Shown: positions 1 to 8,892, numbered from the stretch's first letter. The stretch is 64,000 bases of DNA from Pseudomonas paraeruginosa PA7 (GCF_000017205.1 NC_009656.1:4158001-4222000), one strand, 5' to 3'. A program made the numbers and translations. Notes: generated from the letters alone by a model not told the origin.

Positions 1-2
1 TC

Positions 3-464
3 CGTGGCGGAGCGGTCGAAGACGAAGTTTTGCGACGGATCGAGAGCGGGCTAGGCCTGTCCCCGGGGCAGGTACTCGGCAGCCAATGGGTGGACAACGG
101 ACCCGGCTGGGTCGCCGTTCGGCTGGCCACGCGTGACGAGATCCTGGCCATTCGCCCGGACTACGCAAAGCTCGACGGGCTCAACGTGGGGGTGGTCGCG
201 CCCTGGCAAGGTCCCCAGGCGGAGGCTGATGTGGAAGTGCGCGCCTTCATGGGCGAGGAACTCAATGAAGACCCCGTTACCGGCAGCCTCAACGCGAGCC
301 TGGCGCAATGGCTGATCGGCACGGGGGTCATGCCCGGGCGCTACACGGCGAGCCAGGGCACGGCCTTGGGTCGCCGGGGGCGGATAAGCGTCGAGCAGAT
401 CGGCGGCGATATCTGGATCGGCGGTGAGGTACAGCCGGGCATGTCGGGGCAGGTCGTGTTCTGA
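3..464 (+). CDS. PhzF-family isomerase/epimerase, C-terminal part (5' end outside window)
   Basis: The frame is open from the window edge, so only the C-terminal ~150 residues are present. The segment has the second-half signature of PhzF/diaminopimelate-epimerase-fold proteins: DPVTGS followed by N-A-S, then 'SQGTALGRRGRISV' and 'IWIGGEVQPGMSG'. The family catalyses proton-shift isomerisation on small substrates; the substrate here cannot be read. A TTG at position 30 could mimic a start, but the upstream codons continue the fold, so this is a truncation by the window and not a short gene. It converges on the TonB receptor gene that follows. Confidence 0.8.
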   Translation, partial: RGGAVEDEVLRRIESGLGLSPGQVLGSQWVDNGPGWVAVRLATRDEILAIRPDYAKLDGLNVGVVAPWQGPQAEADVEVRAFMGEELNEDPVTGSLNASLAQWLIGTGVMPGRYTASQGTALGRRGRISVEQIGGDIWIGGEVQPGMSGQVVF

Positions 465-629
465 GCGGGACGGCGTAACCTGCCCCTCCCCATTACCTGG
501 CCGGCATGGAGCGGCGTCCGGCATTGGGCAGAAATGCCTGCCCACGCGGATGACAACGAGGGCGCCTTCTCTCTGGAAGCATCCTCCCTGCCCACCGGGC
601 CGCCCAGGCCCGGTGGCTCCGCCCTCCCC

Positions 630-3080
630 TCACCAGTTGTGCGTATAGCTCGCCGTCAGCACCGTGCCCGGCGCCGGCAGGTGGCTGGTGTTGTTGTTGT
701 TGCGCAGCAGTTGGCTGTAGAGCGGGTAGTAGTCGCGGTTGAACAGGTTCTGGATGCCCAGGCTCAACTGGTCGTCGGGGGTGATGCGGTACTGGCTGAC
801 CAGGTCGACCGTGGTGTAGGTGCTGACCTGGCGGCGGCCGAAGCTTTCCACGCCGTCGAGACGGTAGTCCTTGGAGTCGAAGAAGGTGGCCTGCAGACGG
901 TTGTTCCAGTCGGCATCCGGCTTGTATTGCAGGTAGGCGGTCAGCTTCAGCGGCGGCACACGGTAGCCGGTCATGTTCTGCCAGTCCTTGCCGTCCGGCT
1001 TCTCGCGCCCGCGCATCCAGGTGGCGCTGCCGCCCGCGCCCCAGACTTCGTCGTCGCTGAGCCAGTCGGCGCTGGCCTCGACGCCGTAGATGCGTTCCTT
1101 GGTGCGGGTGAGGATCAGGCCGTTGTTGAAACTCTGCACGTCGCCCAGCTTGGAGGTGGTGTAGAACAGCGCCAGGCTGCCCAGGGTATTGCCGCCGATG
1201 GCACCGCGCCAGCCGAGTTCGTAGTTGTTGGTCTTCACCGGTTCGAGGTTCGACGAGCCGATATCGAAGCCACGGCGGGCGTTGCGCAGTTGGATGCCGA
1301 CGTCGGGCAATTGGAAGCCCTGGCTGAAGGAGGCGTAGATCTCCTGGCCGGCCACCGGCGAATAGACGATGCCGAGGTTCGACAGCACCGCATCGTAGTC
1401 GAGGTCGCCGCCCTTGACGGCCACCGGCGAGGCGGCCTTGGACTCGGAGAGCGGGATGAAGTCGTCGAATTCGGCGGTGGAATATTCGTAGCGCAGGCCA
1501 CCGTCGATCGACCAGTGTTCGTCGAAGCGATGCTGCAACTGGGCGAACGCGCCGGCGCTGCGAGTCCGTAGCGGCGGCATGTAGGTGAGCTTGCCGATCT
1601 TGTCGAAGACCAGCCCGCCGCTGGCGTCGTAGGCCGCCGGGTCGAACACGTCGAGCGGCATGTCGCTGCGTTCCTGGTTGTAGTCGCCGCCCCAGACCAG
1701 TTCGGTATTGCCGCTCTCGCCCAGCGGCGTGCGCAGGGTCAGGCGGCTGCCGAACACTTCGCTGTTCTGCATGATCTGGTCGACGTTGCCGCCACGGGTG
1801 GAGACGGCGCGGGCGTCGAACGGAGTGAAGCGAGTGAAATAGTCGCGGTAGTAGAGCTGCGCGGAGAGCCGGCTGCCGAGGATGTCGAGGTTCTCGTACT
1901 CGAGGTTCGCCAGGGTGTTGCGGATGCGGTTCTGCTCGTCCAGCTCCAGGCCCTTGATCGCGTTGGCCGGGACCGAGCCCGGCGGCAGTCTGGCGACCCT
2001 CGGGTCGGTGGCGTAGTCGGTGTCCTGGCGGGCGTCGTAGTGGCTGAGGGCGAGCTGCACGCGCTGGTTCTCGTCGATGCGCAGGCCGAGCTTGCCGCCG
2101 ATGTTGTAGACGTTCGAGTCGAACAGGTCGCCCTGGCTGGGTTCCGGGGCGATACGGTCGCCATGGGCATCGTAGGAAGCGCCGACGTGGCGGGTACCGA
2201 AGTCGAACGAATAGTCCAGCGCCCCCAGGGAGCCGGCGAAGTACTGCTGGAACTGGCCGCCGAGGCCATCGCTGCCCAGGCGGGTCAGCGGCGAGGTGGC
2301 GCTGAGGCGGGTTTCCGCGCGGTTCTCGCCGCCGGCCGGACGCGTGGTGATGGAGATGATCCCGCCGGTGGCGCCACTGCCGTAGATGGCGCTGCTGCCA
2401 CGGATGACCTCGATCCGCTCGATCAGCGCCGGGTCGATGTTGGCCAGGTTGCGCGAGGAGTCGCGGTTGGTGTTCAGCGGCACGCCGTCGACCATCACCA
2501 GCATGCTGCGCCCGCGCAGGGTCTGGCCGTATTCGGTGATGGTGCGGCTGGAGTCGGACATCCCCGGCACCGCCTTGGCCAGCACGGTGGCCAGGCTGTC
2601 GGAGCCCTGGCGCAGCTCTTCCAGCTGGGCATGCTCGATGACGGTGGACTGGCGGGTGGCGGAAACCAGGTCGCTGCTGGTGCGCGAGGCGGTGATTTCC
2701 ATCTGCTCCATGTCCAGCGGTTCGCTCTGGGCTTGCGGAACGGGCGCGGCGGCTTTGCGGGCTTCGCCGGCCGGTACGACGATGAAGGTATGTTCGTCCC
2801 TGGTCTGTGCCTGCAGGCCGCTGTCCCGGAGCAACTGGCGCAGCGCCTCCTCGGGGGTGTAACGACCCTTCAGCGCGGGCGCCTGGCGGCCGGTGCCGAG
2901 GTCGCCGGCGAAGAGGATCTGTACCGAGGACTGCTGCGCGAGGGCATTGATGGCCTGGCCGAGCGGTGCGGCGGGCAGGTCCATGTCGAGCTTTTCCTGG
3001 GCCTGGGCCGACACCGCGAGGAGCAGGCTGCTGGCGAGCAATGAGGGGCGCAGGTGGCGACTGCGGAGGGAAAAATGCAC
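630..3080 (-). CDS. TonB-dependent siderophore receptor/transducer with STN signalling domain
   Basis: Outer-membrane receptor of about 816 residues. I chose the GTG at 3080 because AAAGGA lies 9 nt upstream and a signal peptide ending in VSAQA follows at once; an ATG 45 nt further out has no such support. After the signal peptide comes an STN domain (roughly residues 30-105) that contacts the FecR-type regulator in the periplasm, then the plug ('VMVDGVPLN', 'IERIEVIRGSSAIYGSGATGG') and a 22-strand barrel ending in an aromatic residue (W). The STN domain plus the adjacent sigma/anti-sigma pair make this a transducer that senses its own siderophore and imports it with TonB. The ligand is not identifiable. 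It is last in the order sigma, regulator, receptor, with a 77-nt gap after the regulator gene. From memory it is the PA1365 counterpart. Confidence 0.92.
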   Translation of the reverse strand: MHFSLRSRHLRPSLLASSLLLAVSAQAQEKLDMDLPAAPLGQAINALAQQSSVQILFAGDLGTGRQAPALKGRYTPEEALRQLLRDSGLQAQTRDEHTFIVVPAGEARKAAAPVPQAQSEPLDMEQMEITASRTSSDLVSATRQSTVIEHAQLEELRQGSDSLATVLAKAVPGMSDSSRTITEYGQTLRGRSMLVMVDGVPLNTNRDSSRNLANIDPALIERIEVIRGSSAIYGSGATGGIISITTRPAGGENRAETRLSATSPLTRLGSDGLGGQFQQYFAGSLGALDYSFDFGTRHVGASYDAHGDRIAPEPSQGDLFDSNVYNIGGKLGLRIDENQRVQLALSHYDARQDTDYATDPRVARLPPGSVPANAIKGLELDEQNRIRNTLANLEYENLDILGSRLSAQLYYRDYFTRFTPFDARAVSTRGGNVDQIMQNSEVFGSRLTLRTPLGESGNTELVWGGDYNQERSDMPLDVFDPAAYDASGGLVFDKIGKLTYMPPLRTRSAGAFAQLQHRFDEHWSIDGGLRYEYSTAEFDDFIPLSESKAASPVAVKGGDLDYDAVLSNLGIVYSPVAGQEIYASFSQGFQLPDVGIQLRNARRGFDIGSSNLEPVKTNNYELGWRGAIGGNTLGSLALFYTTSKLGDVQSFNNGLILTRTKERIYGVEASADWLSDDEVWGAGGSATWMRGREKPDGKDWQNMTGYRVPPLKLTAYLQYKPDADWNNRLQATFFDSKDYRLDGVESFGRRQVSTYTTVDLVSQYRITPDDQLSLGIQNLFNRDYYPLYSQLLRNNNNTSHLPAPGTVLTASYTHNW

Positions 3081-3157
3081 GTCTCGATTTCCTTTGCAGG
3101 TTGGCTTTTCCTGGATAGCCGCCACGGCGCGCGGGAAACCCTACCTGCGTCCGAGAA

Positions 3158-4000
3158 TTATTTTCGCGTCGATTTGCGTTGGATCTCGACGCTGCCGTCT
3201 TCCTGCCGCGACACGGCCACGGGGAGGATGCTCGGCAGCAGGTCGAGCAGCCGGTCGGCGTTGTGCGCGGCGAAGACGCCGGTCAGCCGGAGGGTGGCCA
3301 GGCTGGGATCGTCCAGGAGAATGGGCGCCTTGCGGTAATGGCGCAGCAGCGCGACGGCTTCGCCCAGGGGCGTGCGCTCGAAGACCAGGCGGTCGTCCTG
3401 CCAGGCCATCGCCGTGGCGGCATCGACCTTGGCCACCGGGGTCAGTTGCCCGCCGATCGAGTCGACCTGCTGCCCCGGCAGGAGCACCAGCGGCGCCTTC
3501 GCGGCGGCCATGTTGGCCACTTCCACCCGGCCACGGGCCAGGGTCACGCGGACATCGTCGTCCAGGCGGCGGACGTTGAACCGGGTACCGAGCACGCGGA
3601 CCCGGGTCGACCCCGCGGAGACCACGAAGGGCCGGTACAGCGTCGGCGACACCTCGAAGAGCGCCTGCCCCGAGCGCAGCTCGACCTGGCGGCTGAACGG
3701 GTGCCAGCTGACCTCGACCTGGCTGCCGCTGTCGAGCAGCAACTGGCTGCCATCGGCCAGGGTCACGTCGCGCCGCTCACCGATGGCGGTGACGAAGCGC
3801 TCGTGCTGGTAGGCCGGGTCCAGCCAGGCCAGGGTGCCGACGGCCAGCGCCAGCAGCAGCGCGCCCCCTGCCGCCTTGGTCGCCTTGCGCGGTTTCGGCG
3901 TGGCGGGCGGCAGCGGAAACAGCTCCTTCAGCGCATCGCGATGGCGCTGCAGGGCTTCGTCCACGGGAGCCTGCCCGCCCGGCCTGGTGGGCTGGGTCAT
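3158..4000 (-). CDS. FecR-type transmembrane sigma-factor regulator, short form
   Basis: A 280-residue inner-membrane protein. One hydrophobic segment (about residues 45-62, 'GALLLALAVGTLAWL') separates a short cytoplasmic tail from a periplasmic FecR domain ('DVTLADGSQLLLDSGS', 'VLGTRFNVRR', 'VTLARGRVEV'). It relays receptor occupancy to the FecI-type sigma factor. The start overlaps the sigma stop codon (ATGA), so the two are translationally coupled. The cytoplasmic part is only ~40 residues, with an HRDALKEL remnant; the usual ~80-residue FecR N-terminal domain with its conserved tryptophans is not evident, so how it holds the sigma factor is unclear. Confidence 0.88.
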   Translation of the reverse strand: MTQPTRPGGQAPVDEALQRHRDALKELFPLPPATPKPRKATKAAGGALLLALAVGTLAWLDPAYQHERFVTAIGERRDVTLADGSQLLLDSGSQVEVSWHPFSRQVELRSGQALFEVSPTLYRPFVVSAGSTRVRVLGTRFNVRRLDDDVRVTLARGRVEVANMAAAKAPLVLLPGQQVDSIGGQLTPVAKVDAATAMAWQDDRLVFERTPLGEAVALLRHYRKAPILLDDPSLATLRLTGVFAAHNADRLLDLLPSILPVAVSRQEDGSVEIQRKSTRK

Positions 4001-4521
4001 GCCTGTACCTCGCCACGCCCGAGGCGTTCCCGGCAGGCCGTCAATCCAAGACGCAGGTGCTTTTCCACGGTCTTGATGGAAATGCCGAGCCGGGCGGCGA
4101 CTTGCGCCTGGGGAATCTCGTGGATCTTGTGCATGACGAAAACGGCCTGGCAGCGAGGAGGAAGCGCGGCGATGGCCTCGACCAGCGCCTGGAACTCGCG
4201 CTCGGCCTCATGCCGGCCCACCGGGGTCGCCGCCGCGCAGGCGACCTCGGGAAGCTCGGCGACGGCTTCCACCCAGGCCGCGCGGCGGCGCTCGCTACGA
4301 TAGCGGCTCACGGCGGTGTCGTGGGAGATTTTCCGCAGCAGCGCCAGGGGCGTGTGGACGTCGCCCTTCTCGTCACGCTCGAGCAACTGCACGCACACGT
4401 CGTGCACTACCTCGCGCGCCATGCCCCGGTCGCCGAAGCGCCGGCGAATGTGGTCGACCAGTTCCTCGTAGTGACGAACCAGTGTGGACAGCAAGGTCGG
4501 CTTGGCGGGATCGAACGGCAC
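3997..4521 (-). CDS. FecI-type ECF sigma factor (iron cell-surface signalling)
   Basis: About 174 residues with region 2 ('LLSTLVRHYEELVDHIRRRFGD', 'AREVVHDVCVQLLE') and region 4 ('LPPRCQAVFVMHKIHEIPQAQVAARLGISIKTVEKH'). It would direct RNA polymerase to the receptor promoter when the siderophore binds. An ATG 120 nt further upstream is possible, but those 40 residues do not resemble the family. The GTG at 4521 gives the usual FecI length and leaves room for the Fur-box-like site 47 nt upstream; its ribosome-binding site is weak, so the start is uncertain. It overlaps the FecR-type gene by 4 nt. Confidence 0.88.
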   Translation of the reverse strand: MPFDPAKPTLLSTLVRHYEELVDHIRRRFGDRGMAREVVHDVCVQLLERDEKGDVHTPLALLRKISHDTAVSRYRSERRRAAWVEAVAELPEVACAAATPVGRHEAEREFQALVEAIAALPPRCQAVFVMHKIHEIPQAQVAARLGISIKTVEKHLRLGLTACRERLGRGEVQA

Positions 4522-4567
4522 GATGCACCCAGGAAAGGAGCCGGGCTCCGGATAATGGCGGTCGAGT

Positions 4568-4586
4568 GTAAATGAGAAACAGTCGC
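4568..4586. promoter_or_regulatory. Candidate Fur box upstream of the ECF sigma gene
   Basis: The 19-mer GTAAATGAGAAACAGTCGC resembles the Fur consensus strongly in one half (AAATGAGAA) and weakly in the other. It lies 47 nt upstream of the preferred sigma start, where a Fur operator is expected for FecI-type genes. The match is partial, so this is a proposal. Confidence 0.4.
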
Positions 4587-4784
4587 AGATGAAAGACCGG
4601 CCATCGCCAGGCCTGCCGATAATGGCTTGGCTTGCACGCACGGCGGCGTGTGCATGACCGGACGGCTGCCGCGAGCCAACGCCGCAACGGGCCGATGCCT
4701 GGGCGTCTGAGAGAGGCTGCGGAAAAGTCTGGGAGAGGTGTCCCGCGTGTCCAGGGCGCGTTGTCCAGGGCTGCCATGGCTATG

Positions 4785-4930
4785 CGGCGGATTACCGCCA
4801 AGCGGTTGTCCGCTCTCCGGCGCCTGGTTTCAACAACGCGGGGTCGTTTGCCTGCGCGTAGCGGCGGTAGGGCGAATACCGCCACAGGCGTTATCCGCCG
4901 CTGCCACGGGTTTGCGGCGGATAACCGGCA
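4785..4930. repeat. Cluster of P. aeruginosa GCGGATAACGCC-type intergenic repeats
   Basis: The 484-nt gap between the sigma gene and pmpM holds three degenerate copies of a dyad with the core GCGTTATCCGCC: 4785-4813 (GCGGCGGATTACCGCC plus an inverted half), 4866-4900 (TAGGGCGAATACCGCC plus GGCGTTATCCGCC) and 4914-4930 (GCGGCGGATAACCG). The same element recurs at 31249-31284. I know this sequence as a common intergenic repeat of the species. No gene was found in the gap. Confidence 0.7.
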
Positions 4931-5005
4931 CGACCATGCCCACCCTTCCTGACCACCCCGTCAACCCGTAAACTAGCCGGTTCCCCTGCCCAGACAAGGA
5001 CCGCC

Positions 5006-6439
5006 GTGAACAGCCCCGCCCTGCCCCTTTCCCGTGGCTTGCGCATCCGCGCCGAACTCAAGGAACTGCTGACCCTCGCCGCGCCGATCATGATCGCGCA
5101 GCTGGCGACCACCGCCATGGGCTTCGTCGACGCGGTGATGGCCGGCCGCGCCAGCCCGCATGACCTGGCGGCGGTGGCGCTGGGCAACTCGATCTGGATC
5201 CCGATGTTCCTGCTGATGACCGGCACCCTGCTCGCCACCACGGCCAAGGTCGCCCAGCGCTACGGCGCCGGCGACCAGCCCGGCACCGGGCCGCTGGTGC
5301 GCCAGGCGCTGTGGCTGGCGCTGCTGATCGGGCCGCTGTCGGGGGCGGTGCTGTGGTGGCTGTCGGAACCGATCCTCGGGCTGATGAAGGTGCGCCCGGA
5401 GCTGATCGGGCCGAGCCTGCTGTACCTCAAGGGGATCGCCCTGGGCTTCCCGGCGGCGGCGCTGTACCACGTGCTGCGCTGCTACACCAACGGCCTGGGG
5501 CGGACCCGGCCGAGCATGGTGCTGGGCATCGGCGGGCTGCTGCTGAACATCCCGATCAACTATGCGCTGATCTATGGCCACTTCGGTATGCCGAAGATGG
5601 GCGGCCCGGGTTGCGGCTGGGCCACCGGCTCGGTGATGTGGTTCATGTTCCTCGGCATGCTGTTCTGGGTGAACAAGGCTTCCATCTACCGCGCCAGCCA
5701 GCTGTTCTCGCGCTGGGAGTGGCCGGATCGCGCGACCATCGGCCCGCTGGTGGCGGTCGGCCTGCCGATCGGCATCGCGGTGTTCGCCGAGTCGAGCATC
5801 TTCTCGGTGATCGCCCTGCTGATCGGCGGACTCGACGAGAACGTGGTGGCTGGCCACCAGATCGCCCTGAACTTCAGCGCGCTGGTGTTCATGATTCCCT
5901 ATTCGCTGGGGATGGCGGTGACCGTACGGGTCGGCCACAACCTCGGCGCCGGCCTGCCGCGCGACGCGCGCTTCGCCGCCGGCGTGGGGATGGCCGCGGC
6001 GCTGGGCTACGCCTGCGTCTCGGCGAGCCTGATGCTGTTGCTGCGCGAGCAGATCGCCGCGATGTATTCGCCGGACCCGGCGGTGATCGCCATCGCCGCC
6101 TCGCTGATCGTGTTCTCCGCGCTGTTCCAGTTCTCCGACGCCCTGCAGGTCACCGCCGCCGGTGCCCTGCGCGGCTACCAGGACACCCGGGTGACGATGA
6201 TCATGACCCTGTTCGCCTACTGGGGCATCGGCCTGCCGGTGGGCTACAGCCTCGGCCTCACCGACTGGTTCCAGGAACCCAGCGGGCCGCGCGGCCTGTG
6301 GCAGGGCCTGGTGGTGGGCCTGACCGGCGCCGCGATCATGCTCTGCATCCGCCTGGCGCGCAGCGCGCGGCGCTTCATCCGCCAGCACGAACGCCTGCAA
6401 CGCGAGGACGCGGCGGCCGCCTCAGTCCTTGGCCGGTAG
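5006..6439 (+). CDS. pmpM: PmpM, H+-coupled MATE multidrug efflux pump
   Basis: A 477-residue protein with twelve hydrophobic segments and MATE hallmarks: 'LAAPIMIAQLATTAMGFVDAVMAG' at the N-terminus and repeated P-I/G-A motifs in both halves. The length equals that of PmpM, the P. aeruginosa MATE pump described as using protons to export fluoroquinolones, benzalkonium and dyes. The start is a GTG with AAGGA 5 nt upstream. It is monocistronic, and its 3' end overlaps the convergent EamA gene by 18 nt, which may make expression of the two mutually sensitive. Confidence 0.92.
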   Translation: MNSPALPLSRGLRIRAELKELLTLAAPIMIAQLATTAMGFVDAVMAGRASPHDLAAVALGNSIWIPMFLLMTGTLLATTAKVAQRYGAGDQPGTGPLVRQALWLALLIGPLSGAVLWWLSEPILGLMKVRPELIGPSLLYLKGIALGFPAAALYHVLRCYTNGLGRTRPSMVLGIGGLLLNIPINYALIYGHFGMPKMGGPGCGWATGSVMWFMFLGMLFWVNKASIYRASQLFSRWEWPDRATIGPLVAVGLPIGIAVFAESSIFSVIALLIGGLDENVVAGHQIALNFSALVFMIPYSLGMAVTVRVGHNLGAGLPRDARFAAGVGMAAALGYACVSASLMLLLREQIAAMYSPDPAVIAIAASLIVFSALFQFSDALQVTAAGALRGYQDTRVTMIMTLFAYWGIGLPVGYSLGLTDWFQEPSGPRGLWQGLVVGLTGAAIMLCIRLARSARRFIRQHERLQREDAAAASVLGR

Positions 6440-7315
6440 CGCCGGGGCGGGGCCGCGCGACTTGACGCTGAGGGTGGTGCCGACCGAGGCGAGGATGATC
6501 GCGCCGATGGCCAGCCACTGGGTCGGGCTCAGCCGCTCGCCGAGGAACAGCAACCCGGAGAGCGCGCCGAAAGCCGGCTCGATGCTCATCAGGGTGCCGA
6601 AGGTGCGCGCCGGCAGGCGGGTCAGCGCGACCATTTCCAGGGTGTAGGGCAAGGCCGTGGAGAGCACCGCGACGCCCAGCGCGAGCGGGATCAGCGCCGG
6701 GTCGAGGAGGTCGGCGCCGGCGTGGGCGACGCCGATCGGCACCACCAGGATGGCCGCCACCAGCACCCCCAGCGCGGCGCCCTGGGCGCCATGGTCGGCG
6801 CCGGCGCGCTGGCCGAAGAGAATGTACAGCGCCCAGCACACGCCGGCGCCGAGGGCGTAGGCGGCGCCGACCAGATCGAGCGGCTCGGCGCTGTCGCCCA
6901 GCGGTAGCAACAGCCAGATGCCGAACACCGCCAGGCCGATCCAGAGGAAATCCAGCAGGCGCCGCGAGGAGAGGATCGCCACCAGCAGCGGCCCGGTGAA
7001 CTCCAGGGCCACCGCGATGCCCAGCGGCACCGTGCGCACCGAGAGGTAGAACAGCAGGTTCATGCCGCCCAGGGCGATGCCGTAGACCACCACCGAACGC
7101 AGCGATTGCAGGCTCAGGCGCTTGCGCCAGGGGCGCAGGAACAGCAGCAGGATCAGCGCGGCGAAGAACAGCCGCAGGGCCGTGGTGCCCTGGGCGCCGA
7201 CCAGGGGGAACATGCTTTTCGCCAGGGAGGCGCCGCTCTGGATCGAGGCCATGGCGATCAATAGCAGGCCGACCGGCAACAGCGTTCCGGCGAGGCCGCG
7301 GGAGGTGGAGGTCAT
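6422..7315 (-). CDS. EamA/RhtA-family inner-membrane exporter
   Basis: About 297 residues with ten predicted membrane helices in two EamA repeats ('SIQSGASLAKSMFPLVGAQGTTALRLFFAAL' and 'LSTALPYTLEMVALTRLPARTFGTLMSIEPAFGALSGLLFLGE'). The second repeat is the signature of RhtA-like threonine/homoserine exporters. An ATG at 7315 begins the first helix cleanly; the frame extends upstream but that part is not membrane-like. It is divergent from the XRE-cupin regulator gene, which is therefore its likely controller. The substrate is an inference from the family. Confidence 0.87.
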   Translation of the reverse strand: MTSTSRGLAGTLLPVGLLLIAMASIQSGASLAKSMFPLVGAQGTTALRLFFAALILLLFLRPWRKRLSLQSLRSVVVYGIALGGMNLLFYLSVRTVPLGIAVALEFTGPLLVAILSSRRLLDFLWIGLAVFGIWLLLPLGDSAEPLDLVGAAYALGAGVCWALYILFGQRAGADHGAQGAALGVLVAAILVVPIGVAHAGADLLDPALIPLALGVAVLSTALPYTLEMVALTRLPARTFGTLMSIEPAFGALSGLLFLGERLSPTQWLAIGAIILASVGTTLSVKSRGPAPALPAKD

Positions 7316-7366
7316 GCAAGAGGTCCGGCAGTGGGAAGCAGCCCGATGGACTGCGGGAAACGGGAT

Positions 7367-7409
7367 GTGCACTATAATGCGCAAAACCGCGACAGTGAGC
7401 AATATATTG
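7367..7409. promoter_or_regulatory. Shared divergent promoter/operator region (EamA exporter and XRE-cupin regulator)
   Basis: Within 43 nt lie the palindrome GTGCAC (7367-7372), a TATAAT hexamer (7373-7378) whose opposite strand reads TATAGT, and the palindrome CAATATATTG (7400-7409). These suit overlapping divergent promoters with an operator for the adjacent regulator. No convincing -35 element was found. Confidence 0.4.
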
Positions 7410-7964
7410 CCCAACCCTACCGAACGCCCCAGCGTCCTCGAACATGTCTCCGGCAACGTCCGCCGCCTGCGCCTGCAAGCCGGCCTCAGCCAGGAAGCGC
7501 TGGCCCGCGCGGCCAGCGTCAGCCGGCGGATGCTGGTGGGCATCGAGAGCGGCGACGTCAATGTCAGCCTGTCGACCCTCGACCGCATCGCCGCCGCCCT
7601 CGGCGTGCTGTTCCCCGACCTGGTCCAGGCAGCGGCCACCGACCGCTCGCGGATCAACGCGGTGGCCTGGGTCGGCCGCCACCCGGAGAGCCGCGCCACC
7701 CTCCTGGCCAGCGCGCCGGCGCGCCGCGAGGTGGAACTCTGGGCCTGGTCGCTGGGGCCGGGCGAGCGCTACGTGTCGGAACCCGACGCCGCCGGCTGGC
7801 GGGAAATGGTGCTGGTCATCGAGGGCCGCCTGCGCCTGGAACTGGCCGACGGCGAGCGGTGCATCGCGGCCGGCGACTTCCATGCCTTCGCCAGCGACCA
7901 GCCGTACGCCTACGTCAACGACGGGGACGAGGTGGTGCGTTTCACCCGCAATGTGGTGAGCTAG
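7377..7964 (+). CDS. XRE-family regulator with C-terminal cupin domain
   Basis: About 195 residues. A helix-turn-helix domain ('NVRRLRLQAGLSQEALARAASVSRRMLVGIESGDVNVSLSTLDRIAAALGV', roughly residues 25-75) is followed by a cupin sensor ('LVIEGRLRLELADGERCIAAGDFHAFASDQPYAYVN'). Such proteins usually control a neighbouring amino acid or polyamine gene; here the EamA exporter is divergent. The ATG at 7377 overlaps a TATAAT, so if that hexamer is the -10 box the true start is the GTG at 7395. Neither has a good ribosome-binding site. Confidence 0.83.
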   Translation: MRKTATVSNILPNPTERPSVLEHVSGNVRRLRLQAGLSQEALARAASVSRRMLVGIESGDVNVSLSTLDRIAAALGVLFPDLVQAAATDRSRINAVAWVGRHPESRATLLASAPARREVELWAWSLGPGERYVSEPDAAGWREMVLVIEGRLRLELADGERCIAAGDFHAFASDQPYAYVNDGDEVVRFTRNVVS

Positions 7965-8001
7965 GCTCTAGCGTCGAGCCAGCCTTCCAGAGGAAACCGC
8001 G

Positions 8002-8400
8002 ATGAGCGCACGCGTACGACCCTTCCTGATGTTCCAGGGCGTCCAGGCCGAGACGGCCATGAACTTCTACCTGTCGCTGTTCGACGACGCCGAGATCCTC
8101 CATATCCAGCGCTACGGCGCCGAGGGGCCGGGCCCGGAGGGCTCGGTGCTGAAGGCGCTGTTCCGCCTCGGCGACCAGAGCGTGCACTGCATCGACAGCC
8201 ATGTGCGCCATGCCTTCGATTTCACCCCGGCGTTCTCGTTCTTCGTCGACTGCGAGAGCGACGCGCAGATCGAACGCCTGGCCGCAGCCCTGGGCGACGG
8301 CGGCAAGGCCCTGATGCCGCTCGGCGACTACGGTTTCAGCCGGCGCTTCGCCTGGCTGGCCGACCGCTTCGGGGTGTCCTGGCAGCTCAACCTGGCCTGA
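8002..8400 (+). CDS. PhnB-like glyoxalase-fold (VOC) protein
   Basis: A 132-residue cytoplasmic protein with the PhnB/3-demethylubiquinone-methyltransferase-like VOC signature: 'VRPFLMFQGVQAETAMNFYLSLF', 'FSFFVDCESDAQIERLAAAL', 'FAWLADRFGVSWQLNL'. GAGGAAA lies 8 nt upstream of the ATG. It follows the XRE-cupin gene by 37 nt and may share its transcript. The function of this subfamily is unknown; the PhnB name does not imply a role in phosphonate metabolism. Confidence 0.85.
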   Translation: MSARVRPFLMFQGVQAETAMNFYLSLFDDAEILHIQRYGAEGPGPEGSVLKALFRLGDQSVHCIDSHVRHAFDFTPAFSFFVDCESDAQIERLAAALGDGGKALMPLGDYGFSRRFAWLADRFGVSWQLNLA

Positions 8401-8415
8401 GCCCGGCAGTTGTCG

Positions 8416-8892
8416 TCAGGCTTCCTGGAGGACTTCCTGGCACACATCGACCCACTGCGCGCCGACCAGCTCGGCCATCCGCCGCGGGGCGATGCGCACC
8501 GCGCTGTGCACCGCGCCGGCGGCCGGCAGCACTTCGTCGAAGGCTTGCAGCGAGACGTCGCAGTACACCGCCAGCGGCGTCGCCAGGCCGAACGGGCAGA
8601 CTCCACCGACCGGGTGCCCGGTCAGCTCGACCACTTCCTCGGCGCCGAGCATCTTCGCCTTGCCACCGAACGCGGCCTTGATCTTGCGGTTGTCCAGCCG
8701 CGCGTCGCCGCGCGCCACCACCAGTACGGTGCGCTCGCCGACGCGCAGCGACAGGGTCTTGGCGATCCGCCCCGGCTCCACACCATGGGCCTCGGCGGCC
8801 AGGGCGACGGTGGCGGTGCTGGTCTCCAGCTCGATGACGCGCAGGTCCGGGGCTTTCTCGGCGAAGAACCGCCGGACGGATTCGAGGCTCAT
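8416..8892 (-). CDS. YbaK/EbsC-family aminoacyl-tRNA deacylase-like protein
   Basis: 158 residues matching the YbaK/ProX editing fold: 'RIAKTLSLRVGERTVLVVARGDARLDNRKIKAAFG' (the conserved lysine of this family is in this block), 'LTGHPVGGVCPFGL' and 'VYCDVSL'. Family members hydrolyse mischarged aminoacyl-tRNA in trans. AAGGAG precedes the ATG by 8 nt. It lies 68 nt after the BNR-repeat gene on the same strand and converges on the VOC gene with a 15-nt gap. The tRNA specificity is not readable. Confidence 0.87.
   Translation of the reverse strand: MSLESVRRFFAEKAPDLRVIELETSTATVALAAEAHGVEPGRIAKTLSLRVGERTVLVVARGDARLDNRKIKAAFGGKAKMLGAEEVVELTGHPVGGVCPFGLATPLAVYCDVSLQAFDEVLPAAGAVHSAVRIAPRRMAELVGAQWVDVCQEVLQEA

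Noticed and set aside
534..1571. A 345-codon plus-strand open frame opposite the TonB receptor
   Set aside because: Composition is Val/Ala/Gly/Gln-rich without any motif, and it is antisense to an unambiguous receptor; a product of high GC.
4973..6400. A 475-codon minus-strand open frame opposite pmpM
   Set aside because: His/Gln/Arg-rich antisense text with no motif; pmpM is certain on the plus strand.
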